The position numbers and the translations under genes are program-made. Positions 62,803-64,000 of a stretch of DNA of 64,000 bases are shown piece after piece. Source of the DNA: Leptospira ainazelensis (lineage in GTDB: Bacteria; Spirochaetota; Leptospiria; Leptospirales; Leptospiraceae); assembly GCF_016918785.1 (NCBI RefSeq), contig NZ_JAFFPT010000078.1:10048-74047 (forward strand), given 5' to 3'. The notes under the pieces are model-generated. The model saw only the letters and a list, made by a program, of their open reading frames with translations, did not search any database and had not been told where the DNA came from. Every line of letters begins with the position of its first letter. Position 1 is the stretch's first letter.

Positions 62803-63633
62803 GGCAAGAGCGACTCCATCCTCTTCGTTGCTGTATCGCGTAACGTGCTTCGCGGAGTTTTTGATTTCGGGTACCGCGTTTTTCATCGCAAAACCGACTC
62901 CACTGTGAAGCAACATTTCAAGATCGTTTCTCTCGTCTCCGAAGGAAACGACTCCATTCCCCTCCAAACCCTTTAAGGAAAGAAAACGAGAAATTCCGGA
63001 CCATTTGGAAACGGAGACGTTGATGATCTCCACACAATAGGCGACACCGGGAATTTTCGTAAGAATACAACGAAGCTCGGAGGCTCCGGGCAACGCGGAA
63101 ATTTTTTGAACGAGAGAGTCCAGATCTTCTCTTTGAAGGGATAAAAAACAAACCACAAGAATCTTATCGAGTTCAAGAGAAAGAAAATCTCCGATGGAAC
63201 GTGTGCGAGAAAGATCTCCTCCCGAATAGTTGTGATAGATCTCGCTCGTAATGGGAACTTCCGTAAACATGTCGATACCTTCTTCAAAATGGTCGACATG
63301 AAGAATCGGAGGTGTATGAAATTCTTTTCCTAAAAGAAGGATCTCAGAGACGAGTTTCGTGTCGAGATAACTCTCGCCGATCCGATCGGCGCTAGGAGAA
63401 TGTCTCAAGATTTGTCCGTTGTTCGAGACGACATGGACTTCTCCTTTGAATTCTTTTGCAAACGCGAAGGTGGAGAAAAATCTTCTTCCCGTCGCGATGA
63501 CGAGATTTTTCCCTTGGTCGATGGCCTTCTGCAAAACGGAGTGGGTGAGGGGAGAGATCTTGCTTTTGGAGTTGAGAAGGGTTCCGTCCAGGTCGACGGC
63601 GATCGTATGAATCTGCGAGGGATCAAAAGACAT
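62773..63633 (-). CDS. Cof-type HAD-IIB phosphatase
   Basis: A 286-residue protein: motif I VDLDGTLLNSK (nucleophile Asp), IATGRRFFS (motif II), Lys in a mid region and VVSFGDERNDLEMLLHSGVGFAMKNAV (motif IV with GDxxND form and GVGFAM). Cof family members hydrolyse sugar phosphates, pyridoxal or flavin phosphates. Substrate is unknown. Convergent with the small membrane protein. Confidence 0.88.
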   Translation of the reverse strand: MSFDPSQIHTIAVDLDGTLLNSKSKISPLTHSVLQKAIDQGKNLVIATGRRFFSTFAFAKEFKGEVHVVSNNGQILRHSPSADRIGESYLDTKLVSEILLLGKEFHTPPILHVDHFEEGIDMFTEVPITSEIYHNYSGGDLSRTRSIGDFLSLELDKILVVCFLSLQREDLDSLVQKISALPGASELRCILTKIPGVAYCVEIINVSVSKWSGISRFLSLKGLEGNGVVSFGDERNDLEMLLHSGVGFAMKNAVPEIKNSAKHVTRYSNEEDGVALALVENRIVSF

Positions 63634-63889
63634 GTTTTGTTTCAGAAAATCGAAAGGGAGAATTTAGAGAAAGGAATTTTTTGTTTCTGAAATTTCGCGC
63701 GGAGTAAAGAAGAATCCGGAGCCTTTCTTTTATCGAGGATTTCCATTCGTTTTTGCGAAAACGAGTCGGGACTAAACCTCAAAAAAAAGGAAAAGTGCGG
63801 AAAAAGGAGAAAAAAAACTTCGAGAAAATGCTCGGAAAAACTTTTTTTCGAGGAAATTGGCCCCGATTGTAAGTGATCCAGGAACTGAA

Positions 63890-64000
63890 ATGGGTATGGG
63901 ATACTTAACGTTCAATGCGGATGAAGAAATTTCGTCCAGTCTTCAGGAAAGTCGAATGGATACCGTAACTTTGTTGATTCCGGAGAGCACTTTGGATCGG
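63890..64000 (+). CDS. DUF1564 family protein (5' part, cut by the window end)
   Basis: The ATG at 63890 has AGGA 6 nt upstream. All 37 codons to the edge are open. The reading [19 protein letters not shown]...[11 protein letters not shown] aligns with the DUF1564 gene at 11785-12321 (same spacing from Met to the LIP motif). It is therefore likely to be a second member of that Leptospira family. The 256 bases upstream are A-rich; no other gene is seen there. Confidence 0.65.
   Translation, partial: MGMGYLTFNADEEISSSLQESRMDTVTLLIPESTLDR

Overview
The window looks like part of the small chromosome (chromosome II) of a Leptospira, most likely a pathogenic-clade species with intermediate G+C. 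Four things point there: Leptospira-specific families (DUF1564 at both ends, DUF1574), a complete haem operon with a fused hemC/hemD and an embedded HemKR two-component system, a parAB partition locus nearby, and a moxR-DUF58-bat-htpG operon. In L. interrogans the haem genes and parAB lie on chromosome II. The species is inference only; no rRNA or housekeeping marker is present.

Layout. 1-4.75 kb: an A+T-rich accessory stretch of small exported proteins and lipoproteins (NADase-type glycan-binding domain, WG repeats, SH3b domains) with a doubly frameshifted gene and a possible gene remnant. 4.9-6.3 kb: a transposase-like gene without visible ends. 6.3-8.4 kb: methyltransferase and polytopic membrane protein. 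8.5-11.5 kb: a B12-dependent acyl-CoA mutase (MeaA/Ecm type) and its MeaB-type G-protein chaperone. 11.6-16.2 kb: a 9-bp tandem repeat, a DUF1564 gene, a secreted caspase-fold/ankyrin protein, a dinucleotide-binding reductase, and a fatty-acid desaturase whose ribosome-binding site lies in a hairpin arm. 16.9-22.5 kb: parts of a partner-switching system (HATPase kinase, membrane SpoIIE-type phosphatase with TPRs, STAS antagonist) plus an NAD-kinase-like protein. 22.5-25.2 kb: PhoX-like phosphatase and small membrane/exported proteins. 25.3-34.2 kb: a tightly overlapped minus-strand operon moxR-DUF58-(TM protein)-batA-batB-batC-batD-htpG. 34.2-35 kb: repeats. 35-46.9 kb: mostly single genes (YwqK-like lipoprotein, DUF1574, SRPBCC, two SDRs, NDH-2, LMW-PTP, GGDEF, CNB, acyltransferase, FMN reductase). 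47.2-48.8 kb: parAB with two matching palindromes. 50.2-62.5 kb: haem biosynthesis from hemH to hemA. 62.6-64 kb: a small Cys-rich membrane protein, a HAD phosphatase and the start of a second DUF1564 gene.

The main structural finds are: two near-identical 21-bp palindromes flanking or inside parAB (candidate chromosome II parS); two copies of a ~251-bp element with ~16-bp terminal inverted repeats and no ORF of its own (MITE-like) at 16.3 and 34.5 kb; a hairpin over the desaturase RBS; and a haem-box-like direct repeat placed on the -35 of a nearly leaderless hemA promoter.

The haem cluster makes protohaem from glutamyl-tRNA: HemA, HemL, HemB, HemC/D, HemE, HemN, HemG, HemH. All except HemH lie on the minus strand, and HemKR sits in the middle of the operon it probably controls.
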